NCBI RefSeq assembly: GCF_003858395.1
Contig: NZ_QWEV01000005.1
Span: forward strand, 1,860,001-1,924,000
Direction: 5' to 3'
From: Acidipila sp. EB88
Lineage (GTDB): Bacteria; Acidobacteriota; Terriglobia; Terriglobales; Acidobacteriaceae
Length of the DNA: 64,000 bases
In this document: positions 54,039 to 62,566 of the stretch, piece after piece
How positions within the stretch are numbered: the first letter of the stretch is position 1
How the letters are laid out: the number at the start of each line of letters is the position of its first letter
The notes under the pieces: generated by a model
What the model was told of the DNA's origin: nothing
Seen by the model: only the letters and a program-made list of their open reading frames with translations
Database searches by the model: none
Translations under genes and position numbers: made by a program

Positions 54039-54732
54039 GTGTTGGAAGCTCCTTGGCTCAGTTTGGTCCGCTCTGGGAGGCTGAGAACCGAGGCCCGGGG
54101 ACGAACCTTGAGTATAGCGCAGGACGCCCGGATCTAGGCAAGTGGGAATGGATGGTTCTCAAGCCGCGGCGAACCTGAGCCGCAATAGCGATCGGACCGG
54201 GCACACGCGCCCTCGTGGCTTGCACCCGCGAACCCCCCACAACGCCCCCGGCTGCATCAGCCTTATCAGCAGGGCGGAGCTGGATTCACCGGGCCGCATC
54301 ATACGCGCGCTTGCAGCCCTGCACCAGCGTTTTCGCGAGCAAAAGCCATGCTTTCCGACCTGCGCAGGGCGGCTTCCGTGTGTCTTCACCATGCGTTGTG
54401 CAAACCCGGAGGGAGCACAGAAATGGCTCGAAAACAAGCGCCAAAGCCCCCTGCCACTGTGCTAGTCTGAGCCTCGCTTCGAACGATCCATGGCTGCTGC
54501 AAGGTCGCTGCATATCGAGTAAGACGCATTGCTCCTGACGCCATTCTGCCTCGTTCCACAACTCGCCGCGTGTATGCCCACCCCTTTTCCCCCTACGGAG
54601 AAGTGGGGGTACGTTTCCTCTTTTTCGCCGGATCACGGCTTGCTTCTCGCAGCCGACTCGACGTACGGGGGCAGCAGGGATCGGCCGTAGGCGTAGCTGC
54701 AACACCTGATTTTGTTTGTAAGGACTTCTGGA
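54039..54732. other. rpmH-dnaA divergent intergenic region
   Basis: Nearly 700 bp between divergent rpmH and dnaA, the usual site of oriC in many bacteria. I looked for TTATCCACA-type DnaA boxes and an AT-rich unwinding tract and found no match closer than scattered partial words (for example GTTCCACAA at 54555-54563). It holds the rpmH -10 (54111-54116) and a GCTAGTCT (54461-54468) that could be a dnaA -10 with a leader of about 260 bases. No gene was recognised. Confidence 0.6.
54111..54116 (-). promoter_or_regulatory. -10 element of rpmH
   Basis: TATACT preceded by GC on the minus strand. TTGCCT lies 19 bp upstream as a weak -35. Confidence 0.45.
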
Positions 54733-56208
54733 ATGAGCTTCTATCCCGTCTCACCCGCCGCTCCGCTCAACCCCTGGGTGCGCATTCTCGGCGCGCTCCA
54801 GAAGAAGATCAATCGGCAGGCATACGAGACGTGGTTCAAGCCAACCCTGTTCAGCCACACCGACGGCAATGTCCTGATCGTGCGCGTGCCCTCGGCCAAG
54901 TTCCAGGGCATCGGCGACCGCTATGCCGATCTCATTGGCGAGGCGCTCGACACACTGCGTCTTCCGTTTGAACGCGTTGATTTTGTCGTGCCAGAGAAGG
55001 CTGCGGAGCCAGCCAAGCTCGAAGCCGGTGATGAGGAACGGTTTCCGCCGGCGCCCGTGCAGGCAAGGCGCGATCTGGGAAATGGTCCGGACTCGACAGA
55101 AGCCCTGACTTCTGTGTCAGCACGCGCCGGCGTACCGCAAGGGGCGCAGCAGGGTTCCCCGCAACAGGGGCGTTTTGACTGGAACAGCGCCGCCCAACTC
55201 AATCCCAAGTACACCTTTGACGCCTTCGTAGGCGGCACCGGCAACCAGTTTGCACGTGCCGCTGCGGCAGCCGTCGCCGAGTCCCCGGCCAAGGCCTACA
55301 ACCCCCTGTTCCTTTATGGCGGGGTCGGTGTTGGCAAGACGCACCTCATGCAGGCGATCGGTCACGAGATGAAGCGGCGTCAGCCCAACGCCACCATCTG
55401 CTACGTGTCCAGCGAGAAGTTCACCAACGAGATGATCAACTCGCTGCGCTACGACAAGATGACGAGCTTCCGCGACAAGTACCGCTCGGTGGACCTGCTG
55501 CTGATCGATGACATCCAGTTCCTGACGGAGAAGGAGCGCACGCAGGAGGAGTTCTTCCACACATTCAACGCGCTGCACGAAAGCCTCAAGCAGATCGTGA
55601 TCGCGAGTGATCGCTCGCCCAAGGAAATCAAGATTGAAGATCGCCTGCGCTCGCGCTTCGAGTGGGGCCTGATCGCCGATATCCAGCCGCCCGACCTCGA
55701 AACACGCGTCGCCATCCTGCACAAAAAAGCGGAGTCCGAAGAGAGCCTGTTGCCCACCGATGTGGCCCTGTTTGTTGCCTCCAATGTGCGTACCAACGTG
55801 CGCGAACTCGAAGGCGCACTGACCCGCCTGCTGGCCTGGTGCAAGCTGCACGGCGTAGAGATCTCGCTGACCACGGCACAGCTCTGCCTGAAGCAGTTCA
55901 TCGATACGCAGGTGCGCAAGATCACGATCGAGGCGATCCAGCGTGCGGTGGCAAGCCACTTCGCGATGAAGGGTATTACCGAGTTGAAGGAGCGCAACAA
56001 CTCGCGCAAGGTCGTGGTGCCGCGACAGATCGCCATGTATCTCGCGAAGCAGATGACCGAAGCGAGCCTGCCCGAAATCGGCCGGCAGTTCGGCAACAAG
56101 CACCACACCACCGTGATGCACTCGATCGGCAAGATCGAGGACCAGCGGCGCAGCGACAAGGAACTGAACCGAACGCTTGCGGCCCTGCAGGAAGAGCTCG
56201 CCACCTAG
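54733..56208 (+). CDS. dnaA: Chromosomal replication initiator DnaA
   Basis: Binds the origin and melts it to start replication. The 491-residue protein has domain I (NPWVRILGALQKKINRQAYETW), a variable Gln/Ala-rich domain II (about 95-150), the AAA+ domain III with Walker A GGVGVGKT (196-203), Walker B LLLIDDIQFL and sensor motifs, and DNA-binding domain IV with NKHHTTVMHSIGKIE near the end. The start at 54733 (MSFYPVSPAAPLN) follows AAGGA; an in-frame start at 54712 is less likely. No dnaN is next to it: the following gene is a convergent peptidase. Confidence 0.97.
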   Translation: MSFYPVSPAAPLNPWVRILGALQKKINRQAYETWFKPTLFSHTDGNVLIVRVPSAKFQGIGDRYADLIGEALDTLRLPFERVDFVVPEKAAEPAKLEAGDEERFPPAPVQARRDLGNGPDSTEALTSVSARAGVPQGAQQGSPQQGRFDWNSAAQLNPKYTFDAFVGGTGNQFARAAAAAVAESPAKAYNPLFLYGGVGVGKTHLMQAIGHEMKRRQPNATICYVSSEKFTNEMINSLRYDKMTSFRDKYRSVDLLLIDDIQFLTEKERTQEEFFHTFNALHESLKQIVIASDRSPKEIKIEDRLRSRFEWGLIADIQPPDLETRVAILHKKAESEESLLPTDVALFVASNVRTNVRELEGALTRLLAWCKLHGVEISLTTAQLCLKQFIDTQVRKITIEAIQRAVASHFAMKGITELKERNNSRKVVVPRQIAMYLAKQMTEASLPEIGRQFGNKHHTTVMHSIGKIEDQRRSDKELNRTLAALQEELAT

Positions 56209-56312
56209 CTTCGCGCACGTTGGATCGAGCCCCGGTGCGCGCGTTCAGGCGCAGGCTGTATCAACGCACACGCTAGACCACCTTCTAGAAAACAGCGAAC
56301 GCTGAAATAAAC

Positions 56313-57905
56313 TCAGAACGCGCCCGGCGTCGCCGGGTGATCGTTTGCCCCGGCCGGCAGCCATGTGGGTCGAGCTGGATCGTCCGCCACCTTCGCAACC
56401 AGCGCGTAGAAGAAAGCGTTGAAGTCCCGTGCTGCCCGGAAGTCAATGGGCTGGGCGAGGTCGTCCTGCGGCCGGTGGTATTGCACCCGGTACCACGTGC
56501 GGTAGCGGCTTTCGGCCTCGGTCCCCGGGTCATAGCCGAAGATGAAGCCGACCGCTGGCACGCCGGTCTGCATAAAGGGCCAGTGGTCCGAGCGGTGCAA
56601 CAGCCCGCGTTCCGGCTCGCGGTCGGCCCGGACCTCTACGTGTCGCGCGGCTGCCACCGCTCGCACCACACCACCCAGTGTCGAGTCGTCTACCGCGAGC
56701 GTGGTCAGGATTCGCAGCGGAAACAATGGCCGCAGCTGATCCAGGTTGATATCTGCCACAATGCCCGGCACGGTGGGGTGCTGCGTAAACCACTCCGAGC
56801 CAAGCAGCCCTTCTTCCTCGGCCGTGAACGCGCAGAACAGCACCGAGCGGGCAAAGCCCTGCGCATGTTGTCGGGCGGCAAGCTGCTCCAGCAGGGCAAC
56901 GTAGGCGGCGTCATCCAGGGCGCCGTTGTAGATAGCGTCGCCGCCAATCGGTTCGCCGCGTCCATAACCGTCCAGGTGCGCAGACACCGCGAGATACTCG
57001 CCTGTCTTGCTGGTCCCGGGCAGCACGGCCAGCACGTTGCTTGCGGTAAACCGCTGCGTGGTGATGTGGAGGTGAGCGGCAAGCGTGGTGTTCATCGCGA
57101 AGCTCGGCGAGGGTGCATGCGTCCGGGCCGCGGCGAGCAGTTCCTGCGCCGTGTGCTGGCTGCCTTGCAGCACCGACGGCAGCGCCTCCCAGTTCAGCCG
57201 GAGAGTCAGCAGCGCAGGGCCGGTACCCGCTGCGGAGGTGTCCTGCGCCAGCGTCACTACTCGCGCGGCGGGCAGCGGCCAGCGCGGCGGCTCCAGCGGC
57301 TCCGAGGGATCGTCCACCCACATCACCGCGGCCACATGGGCCTTGAGCAGCGCGGCATTGCTGCCAGGGTCGGCATGGCCAAGATGCGGGCGAAAGCATA
57401 CGGCGATTGCCCCGGCGAGCAAGCCAGCGGCAGACGCATCGGCCAGCTGTGCCGCCTCACAGTAGCCGGCCCAGACCAGCGGCGCTCGAAACGATGCAGG
57501 GGTTTGTGGCCCCAGGCGCACAGCGATCTGCTCGAGGGATCGCAGCGGCAGCGATGCGGTGCCGGGCCGTTCCACGTGAAACTCTGTGCCCGCCGGATCG
57601 AGGTCGAGCTTGAGCAGGGGAACCGGTTGGAAGAAAGTTCCCGCCTCACCGGCAGGCTCAAGACCCGCTGCCTTGAACTCGTTTGCGACCAGCAGCGCTG
57701 CGCGATCGTAGGCTGCGGTCCCCGGTTCTCGACCTGCCATGGTGTCATTTGCCAGCTGCTCGGTGCGATGCCACCAGGCCAGTGTGTCGGCATCGTGTGC
57801 CTGCCTGCGTATCTGTGCATCGCGCGCGCCGGTTTGTGCCAGCAGGGAGGCGCCGCAGGCGAGGCCCATCGATACGAGCAGGAGAGGAGTGCGAATGTGC
57901 CACAT
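56313..57905 (-). CDS. Secreted M28-family metallopeptidase
   Basis: A 530-residue exported aminopeptidase/carboxypeptidase of family M28 with two zinc ions. A signal peptide (LLLVSMGLACGASLLAQ) is followed by a PA-like domain inserted before the catalytic part (VWAGYCEAAQLADASAAG). Metal ligands fit VSAHLDGYG (His), GALDDAAYVA (Asp), TAEEEGLLGS (Glu, catalytic Glu first), NLDQL (Asp) and HRSDHWPF (His). The usual ANDDASG is GALDDAAY here, a small change. GATATACC ends seven bases before the ATG on the minus strand, a further leaderless candidate. It is convergent with dnaA. Confidence 0.85.
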   Translation of the reverse strand: MWHIRTPLLLVSMGLACGASLLAQTGARDAQIRRQAHDADTLAWWHRTEQLANDTMAGREPGTAAYDRAALLVANEFKAAGLEPAGEAGTFFQPVPLLKLDLDPAGTEFHVERPGTASLPLRSLEQIAVRLGPQTPASFRAPLVWAGYCEAAQLADASAAGLLAGAIAVCFRPHLGHADPGSNAALLKAHVAAVMWVDDPSEPLEPPRWPLPAARVVTLAQDTSAAGTGPALLTLRLNWEALPSVLQGSQHTAQELLAAARTHAPSPSFAMNTTLAAHLHITTQRFTASNVLAVLPGTSKTGEYLAVSAHLDGYGRGEPIGGDAIYNGALDDAAYVALLEQLAARQHAQGFARSVLFCAFTAEEEGLLGSEWFTQHPTVPGIVADINLDQLRPLFPLRILTTLAVDDSTLGGVVRAVAAARHVEVRADREPERGLLHRSDHWPFMQTGVPAVGFIFGYDPGTEAESRYRTWYRVQYHRPQDDLAQPIDFRAARDFNAFFYALVAKVADDPARPTWLPAGANDHPATPGAF

Positions 57906-58099
57906 GGCTGCAGGTATATCACCCGCGCCGGCTCCTCCTCCTGATCAGTGGAGAACGCAAGCTGCACTACCTTGCCGCTTAGCAGTCCCACCTATCTTGA
58001 GCCCGGCTCAAGTCTGGATGCATCGAGATGCACGCGCCAGCATGCGGTTCACGTGTTTAGCAAAGTGCAACCGGCTTCTCGGCACAAGAGGCTCCTTGC

Positions 58100-58105
58100 T
58101 ATGCT
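58100..58105 (+). promoter_or_regulatory. -10-like element of the exported esterase gene, leaderless type
   Basis: TATGCT preceded by GC, ending six bases before the ATG at 58112. No ribosome binding site is present. Confidence 0.35.
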
Positions 58106-58111
58106 CGCTGC

Positions 58112-59242
58112 ATGCTTCTCCGATCGCTTCAGCGATGCATGCTCGTGCTCCTCACCCTGCTGTGCACGCACTCTGCCCAGGCTGCCAAACATATGCAGGA
58201 CACAGGGTTTCTGAACCGCACGATCCTTGTGGACGGAGTGACCCACCGCTACGTGGTGTACCTCCCGGAGACCTGGAGGAAAGAGCAGAAGTGGCCGATC
58301 ATCCTGTTTCTGCACGGCTCGGGCGAGCGCGGAGTCGAGGGGTTGGACCAGACACAGATTGGATTGCCGGCAGCCATCCGGCTGCATCCTGAGCGCTGGC
58401 CATTCATTGTGGTGATGCCGCAGGTACCGTTCAACCACCATCACTGGACGGATCCCGACATGATGCAGGTGGCGATGTCCACCCTGCGTGCCGAGACGGC
58501 TGAGTTCAACGGCGACCCCGACCGCACGTACCTGACAGGGCTTTCGCTCGGCGGCTACGGCGTCTGGGAGGTTGCGCGCGACAACCCCCACACGTTTGCC
58601 GCGATTGTGCCTGTCTGCGGCGGTATCTTCTGGTCGTACCAGCCTTCGCGCTGGAATGACCAGACCACCCTGCCCGAGGAGTATGCACGTGTGCTGCGCC
58701 GTGAGCCGGTGTGGATGTTTCACGGGGCTGATGACCCGGTCGTGAGTCCGCGCCAGAGCGAGTTGATGTTCGACGCGTTGAAGTCGGTCGACGGCATCGT
58801 GCGCTTCTCCGAGTACGCTGCGGTGCGGCACTCGGTCTGGGACAAGGCGTACGCCAACACCGAGCTCCCGCACTGGCTGCTTTCGCACTCGCTCACCTCC
58901 GACGCCCATCTCGCACCGTCTGCCGAGCGCACGCTGGTGCCGGTGCATCCAGTCCCGGCCAGGATCAACCCGGCCGTCTACGATGCATACGTCGGCGAAT
59001 ATGACGATGGCGGCGTTCTCCAGATCACGGTGTTTCGAACGGGCGATCAGCTGTTTCAGCGCAATCGCATCGGCGAGGTCGCAGAACTGCTGCCCGAGAG
59101 TGCCAATACTTTCTTCTTCCCAAGCGGGAGTACCAGCCGGCTGATCTTTGAGCGGGACCCGGCCACCGGTGCTGTGCGAGACGTGCTCTCTCGGGATGAT
59201 CGCCACGAAGAGCATTGGGAGCGTCGCCGCTCCGATCGTTGA
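58112..59242 (+). CDS. Exported alpha/beta-hydrolase (feruloyl-esterase/phospholipase-like)
   Basis: A 376-residue secreted esterase of the LpqC/PhaC-depolymerase-like group with a signal peptide (SLQRCMLVLLTLLCTHSAQA). The core has LFLHGSGERG (oxyanion), the nucleophile Ser in LTGLSLGGYG, FHGADDPVVSP with the acid Asp, and a probable His in AAVRHSVWD. The C-terminal 75 residues (VYDAYVGEYDDGGVLQITVF) form a DUF3471/lipocalin-like beta domain as found behind some beta-lactamase-like and esterase proteins. The substrate may be a feruloyl or polymer ester, by analogy only. Confidence 0.8.
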   Translation: MLLRSLQRCMLVLLTLLCTHSAQAAKHMQDTGFLNRTILVDGVTHRYVVYLPETWRKEQKWPIILFLHGSGERGVEGLDQTQIGLPAAIRLHPERWPFIVVMPQVPFNHHHWTDPDMMQVAMSTLRAETAEFNGDPDRTYLTGLSLGGYGVWEVARDNPHTFAAIVPVCGGIFWSYQPSRWNDQTTLPEEYARVLRREPVWMFHGADDPVVSPRQSELMFDALKSVDGIVRFSEYAAVRHSVWDKAYANTELPHWLLSHSLTSDAHLAPSAERTLVPVHPVPARINPAVYDAYVGEYDDGGVLQITVFRTGDQLFQRNRIGEVAELLPESANTFFFPSGSTSRLIFERDPATGAVRDVLSRDDRHEEHWERRRSDR

Positions 59243-59348
59243 ACGCCCTTTGTTGCCGCGCTATGTTGACGCACTTTATGGAAGCACGTTGATACCGCGC
59301 ATGACTGATGCGTGCCCTGCGGAAGCTCGGAGTCGCGGGGCGAACCCT

Positions 59349-59354
59349 TAGACT
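59349..59354 (+). promoter_or_regulatory. -10-like element of tgt, leaderless type
   Basis: TAGACT ending seven bases before the ATG at 59362, with no ribosome binding site in the gap. Confidence 0.4.
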
Positions 59355-59361
59355 CGAAAGC

Positions 59362-60567
59362 ATGAGTCTGCTTTTTGAAGTAGCCGCCACGAGCCCCGCG
59401 GGCGGCCGCCGGGGTCGCATGCACCTGCCGCACGGCACGGTGGAAACCCCGGTGTTTATGCCGGTCGGCACCGCTGCCACGGTCAAGGCCGTGCCGCAGG
59501 ACACGCTCGAGACGCTGGGTACCGACGAGGCCGTGGCAGCCGGTGAGCAGCCCGGAGCCGGCATCATCCTCGGCAATACCTACCATCTCTACCTGCGCCC
59601 CGGGCACGAAGCGATCCAGCGCATGGGCGGCCTGCACCGATTCATGAGCTGGGATCGCCCCCTCCTCACCGACTCCGGTGGCTACCAGGTGTTTTCGCTG
59701 TCTGCCCTGCGCAAGATCTCGGAAGAAGGCGTGCGCTTCTCCTCGCACCTGGACGGCTCCAAGCACATGTTTTCGCCCGAACACTCCATGGCCGTGCAGC
59801 TGGCGCTTGGGTCGGATATTGCCATGGCCTTCGACGAGTGCCTGGAGTACCCGGCCGACGAAGCCCGCGCGCGCGCCTCGCTCGAGTTGACTATGCGCTG
59901 GGCTGCACGCTCGCTCGCCTACTGGGAGGCGCACAAGCACGAGGCTCCCTGGTGGAGTGCCGATGCTTCCGGACGTCGCCGGCCTGGTCCCGTGGTCGCG
60001 CCCGAGGCAAGGCCCAGCCTGTTCGGCATTGTGCAGGGCGGCATGTATCCGTCGATGCGGCGGGAAGCTGCCGAACGCATGGTGGCGATGGACTTCCCTG
60101 GGTACGCCATCGGCGGCCTGGCCGTGGGCGAACCACGCGAGCGCACGCTCGAGATCATTGCCGCGACCCTGCCCTATCTGCCAGCCGACAAGCCCCGGTA
60201 TGTCATGGGCGTGGGCTATCCCGAGGAGATCGCGGAGTACGCCCGCATGGGCGTCGACATGATGGACTGCGTGCTGCCGACACGCGCCGGCCGGCACGGG
60301 CTGCTGTTTACCTCCGAGGGGCGCCTGAACATCAAGAACCGCCGCTTTGCCGAAGACCAGGGACCAGCCGACCCGGAGTGTGGCTGTCCCGTGTGCCGGC
60401 GCTACACCCGTGCCTACCTGCGGCACCTGTTCGCGGCGGGCGAACCCTTGGCGGCCACGTTGAACTCCGTGCACAACCTCGCCTTCTACCTCGAGACGAT
60501 GCGGTGCGTCCGGGCCGAACTCGCTGCCTCACGAACTCACGAGATGGAGCGTTCACTCTCCTCCTGA
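59362..60567 (+). CDS. tgt: tRNA-guanine (queuine) transglycosylase
   Basis: Replaces guanine-34 by the queuosine precursor in tRNAs with GUN anticodons. The 401-residue protein carries the family path: MPVGTAATVKAV, NTYHLYLRPG, LLTDSGGYQVFSLS, SLFGIVQGGMY, AIGGLAVGE, the catalytic Asp in VDMMDCVLPTR, and the zinc site CGCPVCRRYTRAYLRHLF with the later His. An insertion of about eight residues (AVAAGEQPGAG) lies early. It is the first gene of the tgt...yajC-secD set; its last 31 bp overlap the convergent DUF6249 gene. Confidence 0.96.
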   Translation: MSLLFEVAATSPAGGRRGRMHLPHGTVETPVFMPVGTAATVKAVPQDTLETLGTDEAVAAGEQPGAGIILGNTYHLYLRPGHEAIQRMGGLHRFMSWDRPLLTDSGGYQVFSLSALRKISEEGVRFSSHLDGSKHMFSPEHSMAVQLALGSDIAMAFDECLEYPADEARARASLELTMRWAARSLAYWEAHKHEAPWWSADASGRRRPGPVVAPEARPSLFGIVQGGMYPSMRREAAERMVAMDFPGYAIGGLAVGEPRERTLEIIAATLPYLPADKPRYVMGVGYPEEIAEYARMGVDMMDCVLPTRAGRHGLLFTSEGRLNIKNRRFAEDQGPADPECGCPVCRRYTRAYLRHLFAAGEPLAATLNSVHNLAFYLETMRCVRAELAASRTHEMERSLSS

Positions 60568-60989
60568 AGCCGGCTCATGTCGCGCTTCTGCATGTGGTAA
60601 TCGAACAGGAAGCCAACGCCGATCGCGAAGGGGATCAGCCCGACCGCCGCGCCCGAGTACACCTCGCTGTCGTGCAGAATGGCCACCAGCGCCACAAAGA
60701 AGGCCACGATGCCGAGGCCGCTGGCGATCAGGATGATGGCCGTGCGGCGGATCATGGCGGCGGAGCGCGCCGCGTTCCAGGGGGTGGGGGGCTGCTGCGT
60801 TTCGCCTTGCGCTGTACCCAGCACGCGTTCGATCTCGGCCAGCGGAATACCGTGGGCGAGCATGGCCACGCGCTGGTCCGCGCGCAACTGCTGGTTGCGT
60901 ATCTTGCCGGCCGCCCCGGCAATGATGGCGACGATGGCCACGGCAAAGGCGCCGAGCGGGACGATGAAGGGGCTGTCGAGTCCGTGCAT
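60537..60989 (-). CDS. DUF6249-like membrane protein
   Basis: A 150-residue protein with two to three hydrophobic segments (FIVPLGAFAVAIVAIIAGA; AIILIASGLGIVAFFVALVAI; GAAVGLIPFAIGVGFLFDY) and a cytoplasmic stretch QQLRADQRVAMLAHGIPLAEI as in DUF6249 proteins, which are often found next to ECF sigma factors. AGGAGGAGG lies seven bases before the ATG at 60989, an unusually strong ribosome binding site. It is divergent from the sigma factor and overlaps tgt at the 3' end. Confidence 0.8.
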   Translation of the reverse strand: MHGLDSPFIVPLGAFAVAIVAIIAGAAGKIRNQQLRADQRVAMLAHGIPLAEIERVLGTAQGETQQPPTPWNAARSAAMIRRTAIILIASGLGIVAFFVALVAILHDSEVYSGAAVGLIPFAIGVGFLFDYHMQKRDMSRLQEESERSIS

Positions 60990-61076
60990 GGAAAGACCTC
61001 CTCCTGAAAACTGGTGCGAAATCAGGGATGGCGTGGTTAGACTGCGCGCACCCGGCGGAGTTTCAGCCCACGCCTT

Positions 61077-61103
61077 GAAACTTATCCCGCTCCGCAAGGT
61101 CTA
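61077..61103 (+). promoter_or_regulatory. Putative ECF-type promoter of the sigma-factor gene
   Basis: GAAAC (61077-61081), 17-bp spacer, GTCTA (61099-61103). This is the shape of many ECF sigma promoters and would allow autoregulation. The TTG start lies only seven bases after it, so the transcript may be leaderless. Confidence 0.35.
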
Positions 61104-61110
61104 ACCGCGC

Positions 61111-61674
61111 TTGCTCACCGCCTCCGAACTCGAGCAGTTGGTTGGCGAGCACCAGGCAATGGTGGCGCGCCTGCTGGTGCGTTTGCTGGGCACGCAGGAA
61201 GGCGTGCAGGACCTGGCCCAGGAGTGTTTTCTGCGATTGTTCCGCGGGCTCGAGGGCTTCCGCGGCGAAGCGCAGGTGCGGACCTACCTGTACCGCATCG
61301 TGGTCAACGTGGCGCATGATGCGCGCAGGCAGCGCGCCCAGCAGCAACGCCGCACCGTCTCGCTCAGCGAGCCGCTCGATGCAGTGGCGGACCAGGATGG
61401 CTTTTGCTGGGAAGACCGGCTGGCGCATGGGGGTGCCAACGCGGAGCAGCAGCTGCAGGAGCGCGAGTTTCAGCAGGCGGTGGAGGCTGCCATGGCGCAG
61501 CTCAGCGAGCCAGAGCGGGCAGTGCTGGTGCTCTATCATCAGGAAGAGCAGAGCTACCAGGAGATTGCCGCCGCGCTGGCGCTGCCGATCAATACGGTGC
61601 GCACGCACCTGCACCGGGCCCGCAGCCGTCTCCGCGGGTTGTTGCAAGTCGAGGGGAAAGGAGTGCGCGTATGA
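61111..61674 (+). CDS. ECF-type RNA polymerase sigma factor
   Basis: A 187-residue group-IV sigma factor directing RNA polymerase to a special promoter set. Region 2 reads EGVQDLAQECFLRLFRGLEG and TYLYRIVVNVAHDARR; region 4 reads LSEPERAVLVLYHQEEQSYQ and EIAAALALPINTVRTHLHRA. A spacer of about 40 residues with Gln-rich sequence separates them. The start is TTG at 61111, since a stop lies three codons upstream in frame, and AAGG is at 61096-61099. It overlaps the next gene by four bases (ATGA). Confidence 0.88.
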   Translation: MLTASELEQLVGEHQAMVARLLVRLLGTQEGVQDLAQECFLRLFRGLEGFRGEAQVRTYLYRIVVNVAHDARRQRAQQQRRTVSLSEPLDAVADQDGFCWEDRLAHGGANAEQQLQEREFQQAVEAAMAQLSEPERAVLVLYHQEEQSYQEIAAALALPINTVRTHLHRARSRLRGLLQVEGKGVRV

Positions 61675-62009
61675 GTGAGCTGGAGGATCAGCACGCAAAG
61701 CAGGACGAGGCACAGCTTACCCGTGCCCTCGGGCGCCGTCCGTCCGTCACCCTGCCCGCCGGATTCGCGGCACGGGTTGCAGCCGCCTCGCTCGCTGCCA
61801 CACCCCCACGCAGCGTCCGGCCCGCCCGCCGGCACCCGGGCTTCGGCGTCACGGTCGCGGTGGCTGCCATGGTGTTGCTGCTGGCGCTGATGGTGCGCTT
61901 TGCGGTGGGAGCCTCCGGAACCCTGCCTATATATGCCGAGCTGACGCTCTGCACGGAGTTCCTTTGCCTGCTTGGCGGCCTGCTGTATCTCCGCGTGTTT
62001 ACGGCCTGA
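61671..62009 (+). CDS. Small membrane protein coupled to the sigma factor (anti-sigma candidate)
   Basis: A 112-residue protein with a cytoplasmic N terminus (MSELEDQHAKQDEAQLTRAL, then GRRPSVTLPAGFAARVAAAS) and two hydrophobic segments (GVTVAVAAMVLLLALMVRFA; LCTEFLCLLGGLLYL). AAAGGAG precedes the ATG by six bases, and the ATGA overlap with the sigma gene shows translational coupling. Placement and topology suggest an anti-sigma factor or a regulator of it, but no zinc-binding ASD motif (HxxxCxxC) is visible, so this is inference. Confidence 0.7.
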   Translation: MSELEDQHAKQDEAQLTRALGRRPSVTLPAGFAARVAAASLAATPPRSVRPARRHPGFGVTVAVAAMVLLLALMVRFAVGASGTLPIYAELTLCTEFLCLLGGLLYLRVFTA

Positions 62010-62227
62010 GCCTGCGACTGACCCGCACCTGCGGCGGCCGCTGCGTACAACCTTGACACCCACCCCCCACTCAGCGATGCTAGTGGCTTGGGCGCCCGCT
62101 GTGCCTCGTGGCACAGGCGTGCCTGTTTGCGCGCCTGCCTGCAGCGCAGGCCCACCGCCATTCGTGTGGCAACTCGCCCTGTGCTGGCTGTGCTTTGCCG
62201 CCGCAGGGAACCTTGAAGGAACGCGCT

Positions 62228-62545
62228 TTGACCTCTGATTTCGCTCTCGCGCTCGCCGCAATCTCCCTGCCTCCCGCCCTGAACTCCATTCTTCCTCTGG
62301 TGCTGATCCCGGTCGTTTTCTACTTCCTGCTCATGCGTCCTAACCAGAAGAAGCAGCAGCAATGGCAGAAGATGCTGAACGACCTGAAGCCGGGTGATCG
62401 CATCACGACCACCGGCGGCATTCGCGGCACCATCGTCGCGCTGCGCGAGGATGTGCTGCAGATCCGGGTGGCCCCGGACAATATCAAGCTGGAAATCATG
62501 CGCTCTGCCATCGCCTCCGTGACTACGGAAGAGGAGAAGCGGTAG
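62228..62545 (+). CDS. yajC: Preprotein translocase subunit YajC
   Basis: A small single-span partner of SecDF at the Sec translocon. The 105-residue protein has an N-terminal TM (SILPLVLIPVVFYFLLMRP) followed by QKKQQQWQKMLNDLKPGDRI and TTGGIRGTIVAL, the family signature. The start is TTG at 62228, with GAAGGA seven bases upstream; no ATG start fits. It is 21 bp before secD. Confidence 0.93.
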   Translation: MTSDFALALAAISLPPALNSILPLVLIPVVFYFLLMRPNQKKQQQWQKMLNDLKPGDRITTTGGIRGTIVALREDVLQIRVAPDNIKLEIMRSAIASVTTEEEKR

Positions 62546-62566
62546 CGCCTGCTGCTATCCAAGCCC

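Noticed and set aside
56337..57944. 535-codon open frame antisense to the M28 peptidase
   Set aside because: Low-complexity Arg/Gly/Ala shadow of a gene with a complete metal-ligand set.
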